Assembly: GCF_039614725.1 (NCBI RefSeq)
Contig: NZ_CP154859.1
Span: 3,906,001 to 3,970,000 of the forward strand
Reading direction: 5' to 3'
Source: Thauera sp. JM12B12
GTDB lineage: Bacteria; Pseudomonadota; Gammaproteobacteria; Burkholderiales; Rhodocyclaceae
Length of the DNA stretch: 64,000 nucleotides
In this document: positions 63,364 to 64,000 of the stretch, one piece after another
Layout of the letters: each line of letters starts with the position of its first letter
Numbering within the stretch: the stretch's first letter is position 1
Translations under genes and position numbers: made by a program
The notes under the pieces: generated by a model
What the model was told of the DNA's origin: nothing
Seen by the model: only the letters and a program-made list of their open reading frames with translations
Database searches by the model: none

Positions 63364-63662
63364 TACATGTGCCCCACTTCTTCCGGGATTTCGTAGAAGG
63401 TCGGATGGCGGTAGATCTTGTCGGCCGCGGGATCGAACAGCTCACCCTTGTCATCCGGATTGCTGGCGGTGATCGCCGACGACGGCACCACCCAGATGCT
63501 CACGCCTTCCTGGCGGCGGGTGTAGACGTCGCGCGCCATGTGCAGCGCCTGCGCCGCGTCGGCGGCGTGCAGGCTGCCACAGTGCTTGTGCTCGAGGCCT
63601 TGCTTGCTGCGGACGAAAACTTCCCAGAGGGGCCAATCCTTCAGTGCGGGTGCGGTGCTCAT
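63363..63662 (-). CDS. PaaB, small subunit of phenylacetyl-CoA epoxidase
   Basis: This 99-aa protein (PLWEVFVRSKQGLEHKHCGS, DVYTRRQEGVSIWVVPSS) links PaaAC units in the complex. ATGA overlap with paaA upstream. Confidence 0.96.
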   Translation of the reverse strand: MSTAPALKDWPLWEVFVRSKQGLEHKHCGSLHAADAAQALHMARDVYTRRQEGVSIWVVPSSAITASNPDDKGELFDPAADKIYRHPTFYEIPEEVGHM

Positions 63663-64000
63663 GCTGCCTCCTTGATTGCGCGTTCTTTTTGCTTGCGAGC
63701 GTAAGCCAGGGCTGCGTCACGCACCCACTGACCATCCTTGTGCGCCTTGACGCGGGTCGCCAGGCGTTCCTTGTTGCACGGGCCGTTGCCCTCGACGGTG
63801 TTCCAGAACTCCGCCCAGTCGATCTGCCCGTAGTCGTAGTGGCCACGCGCCTCGTTCCACTTCAGGTCGGGGTCGGGCAGCGTCACGCCCAGCACCTTCG
63901 CCTGCGGCACGGTGGCGTCGATGAACTTCTGGCGCAGGTCGTCGTTGCTGATGCGCTTGATGCCCCAGCGCATGCCCTGCGCACTGTGCGGGCTGTCGGC
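63659..64000 (-). CDS. PaaA, catalytic subunit of phenylacetyl-CoA epoxidase (3-prime part)
   Basis: The gene runs off the right edge; the C-terminal 113 residues are present (RWGIKRISNDDLRQKFIDAT, WNEARGHYDYGQIDWAEFW). PaaA is the di-iron oxygenase that epoxidises the ring of phenylacetyl-CoA. The iron-binding residues lie upstream, outside the window. Confidence 0.95.
   Translation of the reverse strand, partial: ADSPHSAQGMRWGIKRISNDDLRQKFIDATVPQAKVLGVTLPDPDLKWNEARGHYDYGQIDWAEFWNTVEGNGPCNKERLATRVKAHKDGQWVRDAALAYARKQKERAIKEAA

Overview
The window looks like chromosomal DNA of a high-GC betaproteobacterium of the Thauera/Azoarcus (Rhodocyclales) type. The best evidence is a paaABCDE phenylacetyl-CoA epoxidase operon followed by a Pat-type acetyltransferase at the right edge (58122-64000). 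Genus assignment is inferred from gene content and base composition only.

Layout. 1-8520: mixed accessory or flanking genes, namely a structured leader plus hypothetical gene, one insertion sequence with an rve-type transposase, a KfrA-like plasmid-type DNA-binding protein, a tandem pair of SRAP (YedK/HMCES) genes of which one carries a nonsense codon, a TPR protein, and an HD hydrolase. 8982-30544: a large type III-B CRISPR-Cas locus. A leftward block holds array 1, an RT-Cas1 fusion and two overlapping cas2 genes. A rightward block holds a CARF protein, cmr1, cas10, cmr3, cmr4, cmr5, cmr6, csx1, cas6 and csx16. Array 2 follows, then a divergent operon with an RNase H-like/TPR protein and a Card1/Can2-like CARF nuclease. 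Both arrays are read leftward from leaders on their right side. 30649-46796: an unusual rightward block headed by a complete T7-like single-subunit RNA polymerase. It continues with paralogous four-helix membrane/coiled-coil proteins, a small unknown, a radical-SAM activase-like protein, a zinc-ribbon pseudokinase-like protein, a coiled-coil protein, a ClpB-type AAA+ ATPase, a small membrane protein, an exported NucA/NucB-type nuclease and a HerA/VirD4-type ATPase. A 1,465-bp stretch at 33817-35281 recurs, apparently identically, at 41619-43083.

46796-54153: an IS1634-type element, an IS21-type element with a nonsense codon in istA, remnants of the interrupted gene, an AlpA-like regulator, a tyrosine integrase and a 3-prime tRNA-Lys fragment. 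The tRNA fragment is the likely right attachment site of an integrated element that extends left beyond this window. 54171-64000: chromosomal flank with a three-gene export/membrane/protease operon, an exported hypothetical, Pat acetyltransferase and the paa operon.

How it works together (inference from families). Cas6 processes crRNA, the Cmr complex recognises RNA, and Cas10 with an intact GGDD makes cyclic oligoadenylates. The CARF proteins (NE0113 family, Csx1, Card1-like) respond, and Csx16 and possibly NE0113 dampen the signal. RT-Cas1 with Cas2 could capture spacers from RNA. The polymerase-headed block does not match any system I can name and is the best candidate for something undescribed.
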